Shown here piece after piece: positions 1 to 11,081 of a stretch of DNA of 64,000 nucleotides (within the stretch, counting starts at the first letter, position 1; each line of letters starts with the position of its first letter). This DNA comes from Hyposmocoma kahamanoa (taxonomy: Eukaryota; Arthropoda; Insecta; Lepidoptera; Cosmopterigidae). The position numbers were made by a program, and so were the translations under genes. The notes beneath the pieces were generated by a model. That model was given only the letters and a program-made list of their open reading frames with translations. It was not told the origin of the DNA and searched no databases. The DNA is taken from contig NW_020653718.1 in NCBI RefSeq assembly GCF_003589595.1, positions 3,357,583 to 3,421,582 of the forward strand. Reading direction: 5' to 3'.

Positions 1-2529
1 GTTTTTAAACCGAAATTCTAATTGCGTTATCTTTTTTAAAAAAAGTATTTGCATAACAGGATTTTACCTGTGTTACTGGTTGAATGAACGTCTTTTGATT
101 GTCTTTTAATATTCCGGATGGCCACACTAATTTAGTTTCATAAATGGAATCAGATGATTGTCATTGGACTCTGGGTTTTAAAAGGGCATTATTTTTAATC
201 ACAAAATGGCGACGTACGTATTTTAATGCTCTTTAATGTTAAACGCTTAGAATAATAACGCATAGAATGATAGTTTCATATCAAACGAACTGTCACAAGT
301 GAGGCAAAAATCAAATTCATGTAGGCTAGTTTTAGTAGTAGGTTAATTTTCGGTTTTAGTGAATATTTATATAAAAATACAAGCTAAAACGCGTTACTTC
401 CTTGTGGAATGTGATGTTAGTATCTATTTTATGTTTGTCTGACGTATTTTTAAACTCATTTACCGCACATTTCGTCATTTTTAGCTAAAATTCTGGAGCT
501 GTTCGCGGTGCAAGTTGACGTTGAGCACTGAAGGCCCGCCCGCTAGTGTAGGCCCTTTGGGAGCGCTTCAATTTGTTTATTTATTTATTTATTTAAAAGT
601 TTTTTTTATTTAAAAATTTGCCTCACTTAGCGTGTGCGGACTAGGTTTCTATGCGTTATTATTCTAAGGTTAAACGATAGAAAATATGACACGATAAAGA
701 ATAGCAACTTTTCCATTTGTCTTTTCCATATTAAAACTTGTTTTACGTAATTTTTGTAACTTCGTCGAAAATGCACCTTATTGCTTAGCAAATAGAAGAT
801 GTCAAAACTTTCTGTGGCAGGTTTGCAGCCTTCTTGAGTTATACGGACCATATCACGGAAACTATTTGAAATAACTATAGCCTATTACGAAAGGCGGTAG
901 CAACACTGTTATATTACTATAAAAAAATCCCTTATATTTCTCTGTACAACATTAACTAATGCCTATTGTATGTATTTTAATGGCTTCTCATTCCTATTTC
1001 CTGCTTCAATGTTGTTCTAATATGTAGTAACTATAAAATTCTGCCGGTTCTAAACAATCGCAAGAGGTTGAACCGAGAATAGAGTTTTCAATCACAGAAT
1101 ACCGGGATCTATCGAAAGACCGGGATCTACATTTTCGTTATTTTTCTCAGCCAGCTATTTCCATAGGCGCTAGCATGTATCGTCTTTTGTTAAAAAGATT
1201 AGGCCTTATTATTTTCAAATCGTTTTCAATCGTAGACCTCATCGGCACTTTCCTTGAGATGGAGGTCAAATAGGCACTTATTTCTTATAAAAAATTTGAT
1301 TCTCTTTGAAAAATAAAACAATAGTAAATACCGGAATTGTTTCATCGGGATTATTCCCCGGTTGGATAATAATCGATTCCTAATCGAGAATATACCAATC
1401 CCTATTCTATACACTAACTTATTTTATACCTTATTCCGTTATCGTTAAAATAGAAAATTGTGGAGAGAAAGAGGAAAGTTGATGTTCTCGTAAGAGCTTA
1501 TTGTTTTTTTATGTGAATGTGTTAAAGGTGTAATAGAGCGGTAAGGCTTTTAATATCCTGGTATTTTAAAACGTATTCAATAAATATTAGCTATTCTTTT
1601 CCGTTTAGTTGATATAAAGATATTACGTAAAATAATGTTTTGTTTAGTAAAATTACTTAAGTTCTTACGCATTATTTAATAATACAATAAGTAAATACCA
1701 TGAAGATGATATCATACCCAATTGCAAAATAACTAATATTGATACTAGTTACTGATTACTAAACTCTAGTTCGTATCAAGTTTCGTTCTCACTTCTGCAG
1801 GTGTCGACTGTCCTTTATTTAAAACGGTGTGAACAGAGGAAGCGCGCACGCAACTTAAAGGGTATAAAAGAATTTGTATTTAGTATTTTTTTAATTCTTT
1901 TTTAGTTCGCGGGAAAAGTTTGACATCGTTAAGTACTTTAAATGGTAGCTGAGTTTTTTGCTGCCTAAAATTATGAATTACTGATTTTACGTCAAATTTA
2001 CAAATGTAAGACAGGGTGACTCTAGTGACTTGATTTACAAATAGCGCGTTTTCCATTTTTTAAAAATTATTGTTAATTTTTTTTTATGATTTATAATTAC
2101 GTAAAACCCGTTATATTTACAACTACCAGCAATTTAGTCTAAAGGACCCCTTTATTATCATAATGTAACAAATTCAATTACGGGCAAACATTCTATTTCA
2201 CTCTAACACACATCGTTATCATATCTTAATAAGTGTCACTAACAAAACAAGTAAAAAGATCTTAAAAAATATGCTATAAGTAGGATAACCGAACTGTACA
2301 TGCCTATTTACGCCCTCATCAAAGTATAATCGACCATCACAGTTATCGTCACTGCGTTTTCTGATCCAGGCTTGTTAAATATAACCATTTGTGACATGTC
2401 ATAAAAACAATGTGCGGTCAGCAAAAAAATACAGGTGAATATTCGCCAGTGCAGACATTGGATACTACCGGGAAGACCTAGGAAATTATTCTTCTAAGTT
2501 GGTTCCATCAGTTACAAGTCACTCAGTGA
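1..2529. other. AT-rich non-coding stretch
   Basis: No convincing gene or classified repeat is visible. The frames present are short, lack recognisable domains and are broken by A/T runs. A short TTTA tandem tract lies near 576-596, preceded by a small GC-richer patch at about 495-560. I see nothing else that can be supported. Confidence 0.5.
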
Positions 2530-2760
2530 GCTATGGCACGAGCCATGCTCGAAATTTCTCTGAATTACAAGATACGAAATGAGATTACCTAACAAAGAAC
2601 CAAGACCGCCGACATAGCTAGTAGAATAAGCAAGCTGAAGCGGTAGTCGGCTGGCCACATCTGTCGAAGAAGCGATAACCGATGAAGGAAGCGAGTTCTT
2701 GAATGAAAAAACCACGACTCGACAAACGTAGTGAAAGACTGGGCAGACCCTGTACCCCCC
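2530..2760 (+). pseudogene. RTE-like LINE reverse transcriptase, C-terminal remnant
   Basis: One frame reads through the C-terminal tail of an endonuclease/reverse transcriptase of the RTE-like LINE type. Recognisable blocks in order are RAMLEISLNYKIRNE, then QRTKTADIASRISKLK, then SAGHICRRSDNR, then RKRVLE. It is a dead copy with at least four in-frame stops. Two of them (after SDNR and after RVLE) are TGA where the family normally has Trp, consistent with TGG-to-TGA decay. No 5' part of the element is present, as expected of a truncated retroposon. The block order is diagnostic; the clade is inferred. Confidence 0.75.
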
Positions 2761-3132
2761 ATCCAAAACATTTATTTGGTCGAGTATTACTTATTTAACA
2801 ATATTTGTTTTCTGTCGGTTCTCGAGTGTAGACCCCCGTGATAATCTGCGAAAGACTGCTGACAGCAGATAGATGCGACAAACAAGACAAACCAGACAAA
2901 ATGGCGCACATAACATTTGAAGTTTATAACACTATGCAAAAGGGAAATAAATGAAGGGAATGGAGACAAAAATCCAGACTTAGAATTAAGGCAATGTTCC
3001 TTAACACGTCGTTTGAAGAAATCAACAGAAGGAGGTTGTTGAATAGGTTGAGGGAGGGAAATCTATAGCCTTTGCAGGCAACTCCATTATTAATTTTTAT
3101 GAACTGCCAGATTTTATTGCTCATGATTGTCA

Positions 3133-3734
3133 GCGGTGGCAACCGTTAGTTGTGCCTACAGCTCCGGTACCTATCTGGAAAATAGCGAGGGTACTGTACA
3201 TGCACCCTGTCCCTATCTTGTCCCTATTTACCGACCCGAGAGATAGGGTTTTCCGGAGAGACTACGGGCTCGAAGATAAGACCAGGGTACAGCGGGCGTC
3301 CGGGCCAAGCCCTCCGCCAGTGATACGCCTTTACGGGCTTCTCTGGCGGACCTAGACTTAGGTATGGGCTCGCTGGGGTGGGGTGGTTAGCTGCAGAACC
3401 GGACATTTTTGTCTGCCCCTGTTGGGTGTGGCCGGGGTGTCTGTCTCGTGAGCAACTAGCGCGTCTTAATAGCGGTCTAATTGAGAGCCTGAAGTGAGGA
3501 GACGCGCGGGACACGTGAGTTGCCCTTTAAGTTGGAAGCTATGTCCGAATATTGTCACAGGAGGCACTAGCCCGAAGAGCTAGAAGAGGATGAGCTAGAT
3601 ATATTCCAATCATTCCAGCCGCTTAGGTAATTAGGAACTGGAGAGACGTCGTTTTTCGGCATCGGGAAGTGAGCGTGACTTACAGGTCTGCCACCAAAGA
3701 GGAGATTTGGTAGTGGACTCAGAGTCAATAGCTT
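3133..3734 (+). repeat. G-family GC-rich repeat, unit 1
   Basis: Starts with a GTGGCAACCG..AGTTGTGC head that recurs 600 bp downstream at 3735. The body (about 3225-3560) is closely matched at 5925-6260, including the CCGACCCGAGAGATA and GCCCTCCGCCAGTGATACGC blocks and the GTGAGTTGCCCTTT block. It is markedly GC-richer than its surroundings. The frames inside show no domain, so I treat this as a non-coding repeat of unknown class. Confidence 0.7.
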
Positions 3735-4196
3735 AGCGGTGGCAACCGCTAGTTGTGCAATGTGCAACGAGAAGTGAGCGTGCCTTCAGCTCTGGTACCT
3801 ATCTGAAAAATAGGGAGGGTACCCCTGTATGTGGTAACCCTGTACACTGGCTGATCTGGGGTCAGAAACTGAACTTATATAGTTCCTGTGCGCGTACAGG
3901 TTATAGTGCCCTTCTTGTATACCCTAAGGGTCGGTAGATAAGGTCACTATAATCAAAACTAACGTAGAAAGATATGGGGCTGTACGTGCACCCGGGGCGG
4001 CTCACCTAAGGTACTAGCCTTATAGAGAACTGGATGAAGTCCGTGCAAACAAGCTGATCTGGGGTGGTTAGAACCTGACGTAGATGGTCTCTGTGCGGGC
4101 TTACTCGTGCAGGTTATAGTGCTCTTCCTGCATAACCAAGAGATTGATAGGTAGGGTCATTATAAATGAAACTTATGTAGAAAGACATGGGACTGC
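3735..4196 (+). repeat. G-family GC-rich repeat, unit 2
   Basis: Repeats the head of unit 1, then carries a tail module (GCTGATCTGGGG through TTATAGTGC to GAAAGA.ATGGG) twice, at about 3850-3980 and 4050-4195. The same tail module ends the third unit at 6264-6365. The body module of unit 1 is missing here, so the units look like rearranged derivatives of one longer element. Confidence 0.65.
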
Positions 4197-4730
4197 TCAG
4201 TAATCTGTTATCATACTGGAGTACAGAAAACTTAGTGAAAAATATATTCCGTTCCAAAACAAACTTTTAATATTTATTAACACTGAAAAAAAGGTCTGTT
4301 CACGAAATTAGATGTACAATAGAATTTTCGATTACTCGAGATAAATATGGCGACTGTCCCACAGCGATCAAACGTTATTTATTTTCAATCTTTATAAGTT
4401 TCGCGTGTCAATAAAATTTAAAAGATACCTTAAATTTGATGTACTTTTAAGTATAAAACAACAATAAAAGAATAATTTATAAAATACATTAAAGTTTTAC
4501 TTTTAAGACAACAGTCAAAGATATAAGCGTCGTTTAATGTTTTTAGTTCAATAAAAAAAAAACTATTACACATTATAAATTACAACAACAACACACAATG
4601 GTAATGTCATTATAATATAATAATGTACTACAAACGGCTATGTGTTCCAGGAAACCCTAGAATGAAGTACATGTACATGACGAAAATATAAAGTCTTTAG
4701 TAGTTAGTATTAAGAAATAAGAAAAATTGG
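4197..4730. other. AT-rich unclassified stretch
   Basis: Very AT-rich with long A and T runs. No gene, tRNA-like head or inverted-repeat element was recognised. Confidence 0.4.
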
Positions 4731-5276
4731 AAAAAAAATTTTTTTTTTGTGTATGTTTCGTGATAACTCCGACATTCTTTTTTTTCTCTCTCTCGACTCG
4801 ATTCTTTTTTTGTTAGAAAGAGGGTACTCCAGTAGCGGTCTCATTTAAATTTAAAAAAATCCACCTCTAAGGGTGACAATCCGGTTTATTGGATTTCAAC
4901 CACTTTCCGGTAACCTATGTCAATAAAACTTGGCAAATACATGTAACGAACACAGAGAAAGAGGTTTTTTAAGTTACAATCATATCAGATCATGTTCGTT
5001 ATATTGTTTTTTTTTTAAGACTAACCAAAGTTTCGGGGTCTCCACTCGATCTCGGCCCGACATCCGTTCGAAACAATTACTGTCAAATAAGTGACCTCTA
5101 CCATGCCTAAATGACAATGTCAAGTATGAAGCTTCATTTGCATCATGAGATTTTTAATTTGGTCGATTACTATTTGACAGTAATCGTGAACGAATCAGAA
5201 ATGAGGAGATCCGTGAAAGAACGAAAGCAGTAAAAGTCGAATTGAGAACCTCCTCCTTCTTTGAAATCGGTTAAAA
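4731..5276 (+). repeat. B-family repeat, rearranged copy
   Basis: Positions 4731-4945 match the B-family on the plus strand (the GTTAGAAAGAGGGTACTCC, CCACCTCTAAGGGTG and CAATAAAACTTGGCAAATA blocks). At 5236-5276 the opposite end of a B copy appears inverted, reading TCGAATTGAGAACCTCC and then GAAATCGGTT. The 290 bp between are unrelated. The two ends therefore belong to different copies or to an inverted rearrangement. Confidence 0.7.
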
Positions 5277-5681
5277 ACTGTTGGTTAACAATGAAGAATT
5301 TTTACTCCAATATCAACACTTAGTACAGATTTTTTTAAATTTAATTAATACTTCTCTTTTACAAGATCATAAACGGAAAACAAAACAATACATGAACAAA
5401 TAATGTATGTTTAATTCTTACCAAACAGCTTCCATATCGAAGAAAGAATCTGACCACGCTTACCTGAAATGAAAAGGATATTTCTATTAGGCACATCTAT
5501 GAAATACTTATTTAATTATAATTTTATATTTCCGGAACAACATCAAAAACAAACTCTACGATGATGTCACCAAATCCAGTCAAACATCCAGGCCGTTGTA
5601 AACTGTGTAGGGAATACAAGATGGCAGATTAGTTCTACAATACCATTTCTACAATTCAAAAGTATTAAATTATCTATCAGA
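5277..5681. other. Unclassified AT-rich stretch
   Basis: No gene or repeat recognised; long A/T runs only. Confidence 0.35.
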
Positions 5682-5880
5682 CTTTTTTAATGACACCAAA
5701 GGGCGGAACGAACTAGTCGTGCGCGTTGTGGTAAACAACACTTCAGCCTTAAATCGCACGGACCTGAAGGGTACTGCCACCGCGCCCTGAGATTTTGGTT
5801 GTAAATTCTCTTGGCGACAGAAATAGATAGGTGGCATAACTTCCCGAACTAGACGAACTCTTTCACAAGGAGCTCTCATG
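5682..5880 (-). repeat. A-family short repeat, internally deleted
   Basis: Minus-strand copy. It carries the head (AGAGCTCCTTGTGAAAGAG), the TATTTCTG.CG core and the GCGCACGACT tail block, but the middle is deleted and diverged. Confidence 0.65.
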
Positions 5881-5924
5881 CAATTAAATGAGTCTGGGCA
5901 GCCTTTCCTTCAGTTGTCCTTATC

Positions 5925-6365
5925 TACCGACCTATCCCTATGTACGGACCCGAGAGATAAGGAGTTCCGGGAAGACTGCGGGCTCCCCGGTAAGGGTACG
6001 GCAGGCGTCTGGGCTTAGCCCTCCGCCAGTGATACGCCTTCACGGACGTCTCTGGTGGACCCGGACTTGGGTATGGACTCGCCGAGGTTTGTGGTTAGCT
6101 ATAGGGATAAACACGTTCGTCTACCCCAGTAGCATGTGGGACGGGCATCCTGCCTGCAGATAACGCGTCTTGGTAGCGGTCTAGATGAAGACCTAAGGCG
6201 AGGAGACGCGTAAGACACGTGAGTTGCCCTTTGAGTCGGAAGCTATGTCCGGACATTGTCGCAGGCTGATTTGGGGTCAGAAGCTGACTGAGAAGGTTCC
6301 TGTGCGGGCTTGTTTGCACAGGTTACAGCATAAAACAAGAGGTTGATAGGAAGGATCACTTTGAC
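5925..6365 (+). repeat. G-family GC-rich repeat, unit 3
   Basis: Body module (5925-6260) followed directly by the tail module (6264-6365). This contiguous copy shows how body and tail join; in units 1 and 2 they are separated. GC-rich against AT-rich flanks, with no protein domain in any frame. Confidence 0.7.
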
Positions 6366-6800
6366 TGTTCCCTCAAAAACTCAAATCCTAATAAGCCTAT
6401 GGATAGTGATGATGTTTATCTTACATAATCAATATTCGGTTGTAGCAATATTTACATAAAACAAATATCTTGTTAGGACACTGTGCGAGCACAAGTATGT
6501 CAAAAATGTTCAATCAAATAAAAACCTAAGTTTTAGTCTTATAGGCCCTTTAACTTTATTTGGAGCATAAAATTGATGGACATACCTAAGTGACTCTTTG
6601 CAATAAAGTTTTTGTGACCACTTTTAATTCAAAGGACGCATCAGTCTTAATGGACTTGGACTTTTATGGCGATAATGTGTCAAAAAGTCTTTTGTTTAGG
6701 GAATGCAGCGTTTGGTGAATAGTGTTTATATTATGATATCATCTTAATTAGAACCTTGTTTATATGTTTGTAGAATATCATTTGAAATGAAAGTATTTTC
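6366..6800. other. Unclassified AT-rich stretch
   Basis: No gene or recognisable repeat. Confidence 0.35.
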
Positions 6801-6872
6801 TAGTAGTAGCAGAGTATCTTGTGAAAGAGTTCGTCCAGGGAAGTACTGCCGCCGTACCTATTTCTGTCATGA
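6801..6872 (+). repeat. A-family 5' fragment
   Basis: Matches the A-family head: GAAAGAGTTCGTCCAGGG, then AAGTACTGCC and CCTATTTCTG. The rest of the element is absent. Confidence 0.75.
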
Positions 6873-7011
6873 CAACTTGCCACACTCGTCTTAAGCATCT
6901 GATTCCTCAGTCATCTTTCTTTCTTATTATTCTTGACACAAAACAAAAGTTCCTTGAATCCGATATTCAAAGCAGTGTCTATTGCCTCACCATGCTCTTC
7001 CCAACTGAGAT

Positions 7012-7125
7012 CATCTTCTTCATCCTGTCCTAATCCCACGCTAGGTGGGGTCAGCACGTCAATCACACCTTTCTTCTCCATGTCATCTTTCACACAACCC
7101 ATCCGGCGGGCGTGCGAGCGTGCGT
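7012..7125 (-). pseudogene. RTE-like LINE extreme 3' end
   Basis: The minus strand reads RRMGCVKDDMEKKGVID, matching the end of RTE-type LINE proteins (family form about RWMDCVKDDMxKKGV). It is followed by the non-coding signature CTGACCCCACCTAGCGTGGG and a GAAGAAGATGATG tail. Only about 110 bp survive, so this is a severely 5'-truncated insertion. Confidence 0.7.
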
Positions 7126-7726
7126 GCATGTGATGTTAATTTTTATGGCCATAAAATTGGTACTTATGATAGCAGTACTGCTCTGGATCAACTCTTTCAT
7201 AAGAAGCTACTACTACCAATTTGAATGGAACAGCTTTCTTTTTTCCGTTCGAAAGGCATCTCAATTGTTTGATTTTATACACAGAAGTAGTCCTAGGTTT
7301 ACTCTGTCCGAAGTAGTTTCAGTTTAAACCTTACGTACACAGTAAACACATCAACCGTGAAGTTAGAGGTTAGTGTTCCCAGACAACACGGTCCTATACG
7401 GTATTTATAACATAGTTATTTTTGAATATGGCTGTAGCAGAATATCAGAGGCGACGGGAAATATTCCGCCATTTTCCTAAGCTACATGTCTGATATTGAA
7501 CCCTATATGTAATGCAGTTAACGTATTTTATTGTTTAATGGCATCAGAAATAGAGACGAAATGTCTTTTAATTTGTTTGAAAACTATTCTGCCATAACAT
7601 TACAGTGACAATTGCTTTCCAATTGATGAGCCCATATTCGAAGCAATTCACGAGGGTCGTCAATTCTTTCACTTCAATCGACCAGTTTAATTTGAGCTTT
7701 GCTGTAAAGGACAAAAATTGAAAAAT
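7126..7726. other. Unclassified stretch
   Basis: Mostly unique AT-rich sequence. No domain, tRNA-like head or inverted ends seen. Confidence 0.35.
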
Positions 7727-7752
7727 TACAAAGTCAAAGTCAAAGTCAAAGA
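7727..7752 (-). repeat. CR1/Zenon-type LINE 3' tail
   Basis: A run of AAAGTC/CAAAGT units, i.e. GACTTT repeats on the minus strand. This is the usual 3' tail of lepidopteran CR1/Zenon elements. No coding part is attached. Confidence 0.45.
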
Positions 7753-7788
7753 TTAATATATTTAATTTATTTAATTACCGACGAAAAG

Positions 7789-8075
7789 TGATTCCGTTTT
7801 GTAATTAGATGTTTTGCTGTTTTTCCCACACCACCGAATGGAACAGCCCCCCATAGTTAGAGATATTATCTTTATTGCAATAAATACAAAATATTTTTGG
7901 AATATACGCAGAAGTACACACAGGCCAGTTGTTGGCGCTGTACCATTTCAGCTTTATAATTTATGATTTCAGTGCAAACGAGAGAACGAGATTTGATATT
8001 TAAAATTCCACATGAGTTGCCAGAGATGGATGACCCTTATTTCTACTCTATTTCTGGTTATATACTCAATGTTTA
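7789..8075 (+). repeat. D-family repeat, copy 1
   Basis: About 280 bp shared in inverted orientation with 60228-60500. Common blocks include GTAATTAGATGTTTTGCT, TTTTTCCCACACCACCGA, TTGCAATAAATACA.AATATT, GAGTTGCCAGAGAT and ATTTCTGGTTATATACTC. No coding content and no tRNA-like head. Class unknown. Confidence 0.7.
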
Positions 8076-8154
8076 ACTGTATGTTGATCTCTGTCAAAAA
8101 CGACGCAAGGGCTGGTGTGTGCAGCACGACTCACTAATTTTTGTATTATAATAC

Positions 8155-8212
8155 GCATAATCATCAATCCACGGCCCACCGCTGAGCACAGGTCTCCTGA
8201 AAAGGAGTGCGT
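8155..8212 (-). repeat. SINE/RTE 3'-end fragment
   Basis: ATCATCAATCCACGGCCCACC, then GCTGAGCACAGGTCTCCT: the inverted 3' end of the widespread lepidopteran SINE/RTE type (CATCAGCCTATGG..GGCCC style). Only the tail is present. Confidence 0.5.
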
Positions 8213-8575
8213 TTTTTTAGATTGACTTTGCTACGTAATCTCGACCATCGCAGAAAAGTAGCCAGCTTGTCGGTTTTCCATCGGATACATTTCGGGGACA
8301 TTTCGGTGTGCAGGAGCTTTTCAATTTAGTGCCACCCTTACCGTTCCTCCACCGGTCGACCAGAAGGTCCGGAGCACTCCATTCTTATGTCGTTGATATT
8401 CCACTTATTCGCACTAAGCGCTTTGCTTCCTCCTTTCAGATGCGTACGGCAAAGGACTGGAAAGCTCTACGGCATCTTTGTATCCCGAAAAGTACAATTT
8501 GGGGCTATTCAAGGCTAGAAAGAATAGGCATTTTTTAGGCAAACGCGTCTCATCGTCGATCACAACGTCGCTTAA
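8213..8575 (+). pseudogene. Non-LTR retrotransposon reverse transcriptase, C-terminal remnant
   Basis: Two overlapping frames reconstitute the LINE C-terminus. The first reads NLDHRRKVASLSVFHRIHFG (the RRxVASLxVFYRI motif). The second continues ELFNLVPPLPFLHRSTRR, then RTKRFASSFQMRTAKDWKAL, then a degraded final block ending IGIF and a stop. The frames join by a single frameshift near 8310, so the copy is non-functional. The block order is diagnostic of jockey/R1-like LINE proteins; the exact clade is inferred. Confidence 0.8.
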
Positions 8576-8624
8576 CAACAGGTGAGATTGTGGCCAAGCG
8601 CGTGTCTATTATATATTTTTTTTA

Positions 8625-8910
8625 AATTTCCAAGATCGAACACTCAGCAGATATTCCTTCGAACCGACGTCTTCTAGCATACCGAAATTAAACAACGGAA
8701 CGAACCAACGGACCTCACGAAGTTTTCTACGTGCTTGTCGTGCTTTGTATTTGATTTTTCAACAACTTTTTAGTCGTAGCGCCATATATGAGAAATCTAT
8801 GAGCTTAGTTGGTATAGCGTCTAGCACGGTATGCTAGAAGACGTCGGCTCGAATCTGGCCGGATCGAAGGAATTTTTTCTGAGTAATCGATCTTTGTATT
8901 AATAATTATA
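8625..8910. repeat. SINE-4 copy with duplicated inverted head
   Basis: The right part (8800-8910, +) has a tRNA-like head with an A-box-like TTAGTTGGTATAGCG and a B-box-like GGCTCGAATCTGG. The left part (8630-8795) is the same SINE type on the minus strand: GAACGAACCAACGGACCTCACG, GTAGCGCCATATATGAG and an inverted copy of the CGGTATGCTAGAAGACGTCGG block. The two halves are head-to-head and could fold back. The related simple copy is at 27035-27237. Confidence 0.6.
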
Positions 8911-9589
8911 ACAAACTAGTGGAGTAATTTCACAAAAATAATTGAATGTCTATTCAATAAAAATTTAAAACTTTCCAAGAGTTAAGAACCTTCTTCGGCA
9001 TGCAAGTTTCACCATGATAATGTCACACTTAGCACTTTTCTGATTACTAATAAAAGTTTCCGAAATTGGTTCGTCCGACAATCGAACGTCTTGGAATTGT
9101 GAGTTATTAAAACAAATTTATAAAATAATCAGTCAATGTTTCCTATGCACTATCGGTGTCTGGCGCACAGCAACCGTGTCGTCATAAATGAGCTTTCAAA
9201 GTACAGTTAGAAGATGAGCCTTTACTATGTTAAAGGTTATCTTTACTGTCTATAACGTGCGCTCCGCTGGTGGACATGGAATGTTTATGAGATAGAAAAT
9301 TTGGTTGTTATACGGGGAGCTATCATTCCATACGGTCATATGAAAATTACATTTACATAGGTGTCAATAACCAATGGATAATTTATAATTCAGCTTAGTG
9401 GTAACCGACTTTGACGCCCAAGGTTACTTATTCGATAGCTGGACAGGCGTTTTAATATTTCTAGAAACGAGAAATGTCGCTAGATTAGAGGAGTCCTACA
9501 GCTTTTGAAGAAAAGGCATAAAAATTAGCTTTTAATCAATCGGACTGTATGAAAGAAAGAAAGATAGTTTCTTACGAGGGTTGCTATTT
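8911..9589. other. Unclassified stretch
   Basis: No gene or repeat recognised. Ordinary AT-rich sequence. Confidence 0.35.
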
Positions 9590-9720
9590 TACGACTGATG
9601 GTAAGCGACACGCCTATCCATAACAGTTGCAGTGCCACTAATAGCTTTTAATCGCAAAGATCTTAGACTGAGACGTAAGTTGACAAGTCCCATGTGCCTG
9701 TAATTTCACCAGCCTTCAAA
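9590..9720 (-). repeat. A-family copy, 3' half (split by LINE)
   Basis: Minus-strand 3' half of an A copy (TGGTAAGCGACACGCC, AACAGTTGCAGTGCCACT, CATGTGCCTGTAATTTCACC). It ends at CCTTCAAA, where a CR1 end begins; the other half resumes at 10122. Confidence 0.85.
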
Positions 9721-10121
9721 GTCAAACTCAAACAATCATTTATTCCATAGGTAACATTTTTACACTTGAAAACGTCATTCTTAAGCTACTTTTTAAGCTT
9801 CTGCTCGTTCACCACGCTGACCTCTCTGAAAAGAACGAGCAAGAAACTCTATGGATTGCTCTTTTCAAATAAACTTTAATGCTATGGAATACACTTCGAA
9901 TCATAATTGTATGGAATCTAGACTCTTGTTGTCTTTCCATACTTCTTTAACTAAGACATACTCTTTAATTTTCTAATATGACTTTTCAATTAAAATATTT
10001 TTAATGTGGTTTTTAAACTTACGAAATAATAATCTTAATATAGGCCCCGGAGTCTTATTGTAAAAACGTATACAGTTCCCCACAAAAGAATCGTTTACCG
10101 TAGTTAAACGAAATCGTGGTA
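9721..10121 (-). mobile_element. 5'-truncated CR1/Zenon-type LINE end
   Basis: On the minus strand the frame reads FVGNCIRFYNKTPG, then LFRKFKNHIKN, then LIEKSY and a TAG stop, KIKEYVLVKEVW. This matches the C-terminus of CR1/Zenon reverse transcriptases (FLGNCIRFYNKIP...NKFK). The 3' UTR and the tail GGAATAAATGATTGTTTGAGTTTGACTTTG follow. It is inserted in an A-family copy and flanked by CCTTCAAA (9713-9720) and CCTTCGAAA (10122-10130), a probable target-site duplication. One internal stop shows it is dead. Confidence 0.85.
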
Positions 10122-10234
10122 CCTTCGAAACCGGAACACAGTAATGCTGACATTACTGCTTGGCGGCAGACATAGGTAAAGTAGCAGTACTTCCCTGGAC
10201 GAACTCTTTCACAAGGACCTCTAGTGCTATTTCT
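10122..10234 (-). repeat. A-family copy, 5' half (split by LINE)
   Basis: Continues the copy interrupted at 9720: CCGGAACACAGTAATGCTGACATTACTG, a TTGGCGGCAGA core, then CCCTGGACGAACTCTTTCAC and the head. Confidence 0.85.
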
Positions 10235-10670
10235 TTGTAATGTGTTAATAGAAAACCAGCGTATGCTCTGATGCCGGATGTTCCCAACTTATAAATGATA
10301 TTTACATATATTTATAACTTTTATTTAAATGTATAGTGTGTCGTAAATGTGTAGTGTGGCTTAAAAGGAAGGATATACATGTACCATTTCCTCGGGACTC
10401 AGTCGACGCCGATACAGGAACGACTGAAAATCAGCGTCTGTTTCGACCGAGATAGACATATTGCTGAGTCGTATCCTTTTCCTCGCTTGAGCCACTACGC
10501 GCACTTACTAACTTAAATTAATAAGTCACTTGTTGTTTTCTTTTTGGTTGTAATTTTAGATATAAGTGTGTGTAGTGTTTCAAATTCAGTGAATAAACTT
10601 CCTTCTTTCTTTCTTTCTTCTTTCTTTCTGATGTGTTTGATTTTGAACTCGTATTTTCTGTGTTCGAACG
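10235..10670. other. Unclassified stretch with CTTT microsatellite
   Basis: A pyrimidine tract of CTTT units lies at about 10600-10629. The rest shows no gene or classified repeat. Confidence 0.4.
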
Positions 10671-10671
10671 A

Positions 10672-10792
10672 ATGCCCTTCAGATCTTTGCGACTTAAACC
10701 TTTGAATTGCACTGCAACTGCTATACACGCCTGGTGTCGCCTACCATACGACTTATTCATCCCGTTACTTGGTCTCATGAAAAAAACATATG
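10672..10792 (+). repeat. A-family 3' fragment
   Basis: Matches the 3' third of the family from CCCTTCAGATCTTTGCGA through CACGACTTATTC-like sequence to the A-rich tail (CATGAAAAAAAC). Confidence 0.75.
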
Positions 10793-10857
10793 AATCTGAT
10801 TCAGCATTTGGCGATTATCTAAGTAATGGAAACTTATCTATCAAGAATTACCTATAA

Positions 10858-11081
10858 TAATAATAATAATAATAATAATAACGCAACACACTCATAGCCC
10901 CGCACTAGTGAAACCCTGTGTCGCGGGTGCCATGGAGACGCACATAGACAACTACAAATGACGCCCAAACTCGCGAGAGAAATAAATGTAGGCCATACAC
11001 ATACTTCTCCCGGCTTGGGAATCGAACCCAGGACCTCTGCGTGGCAGTCCGGCATGGTAACCGTTCGGCCACGGAGGCAGT
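10858..11081 (-). mobile_element. SINE-1, tRNA-headed, full-length-like
   Basis: The minus strand begins CTGCCTCCGTGGCCGAACGG (tRNA-like A box), then GGGTTCGATTCCCAAGC (B box). A body follows with TATGGCCTACATTTATTTCTC, and the copy ends in (ATT)n at 10858-10880. The boxes are the RNA polymerase III promoter of a tRNA-derived SINE. The copy looks nearly complete. Confidence 0.85.
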
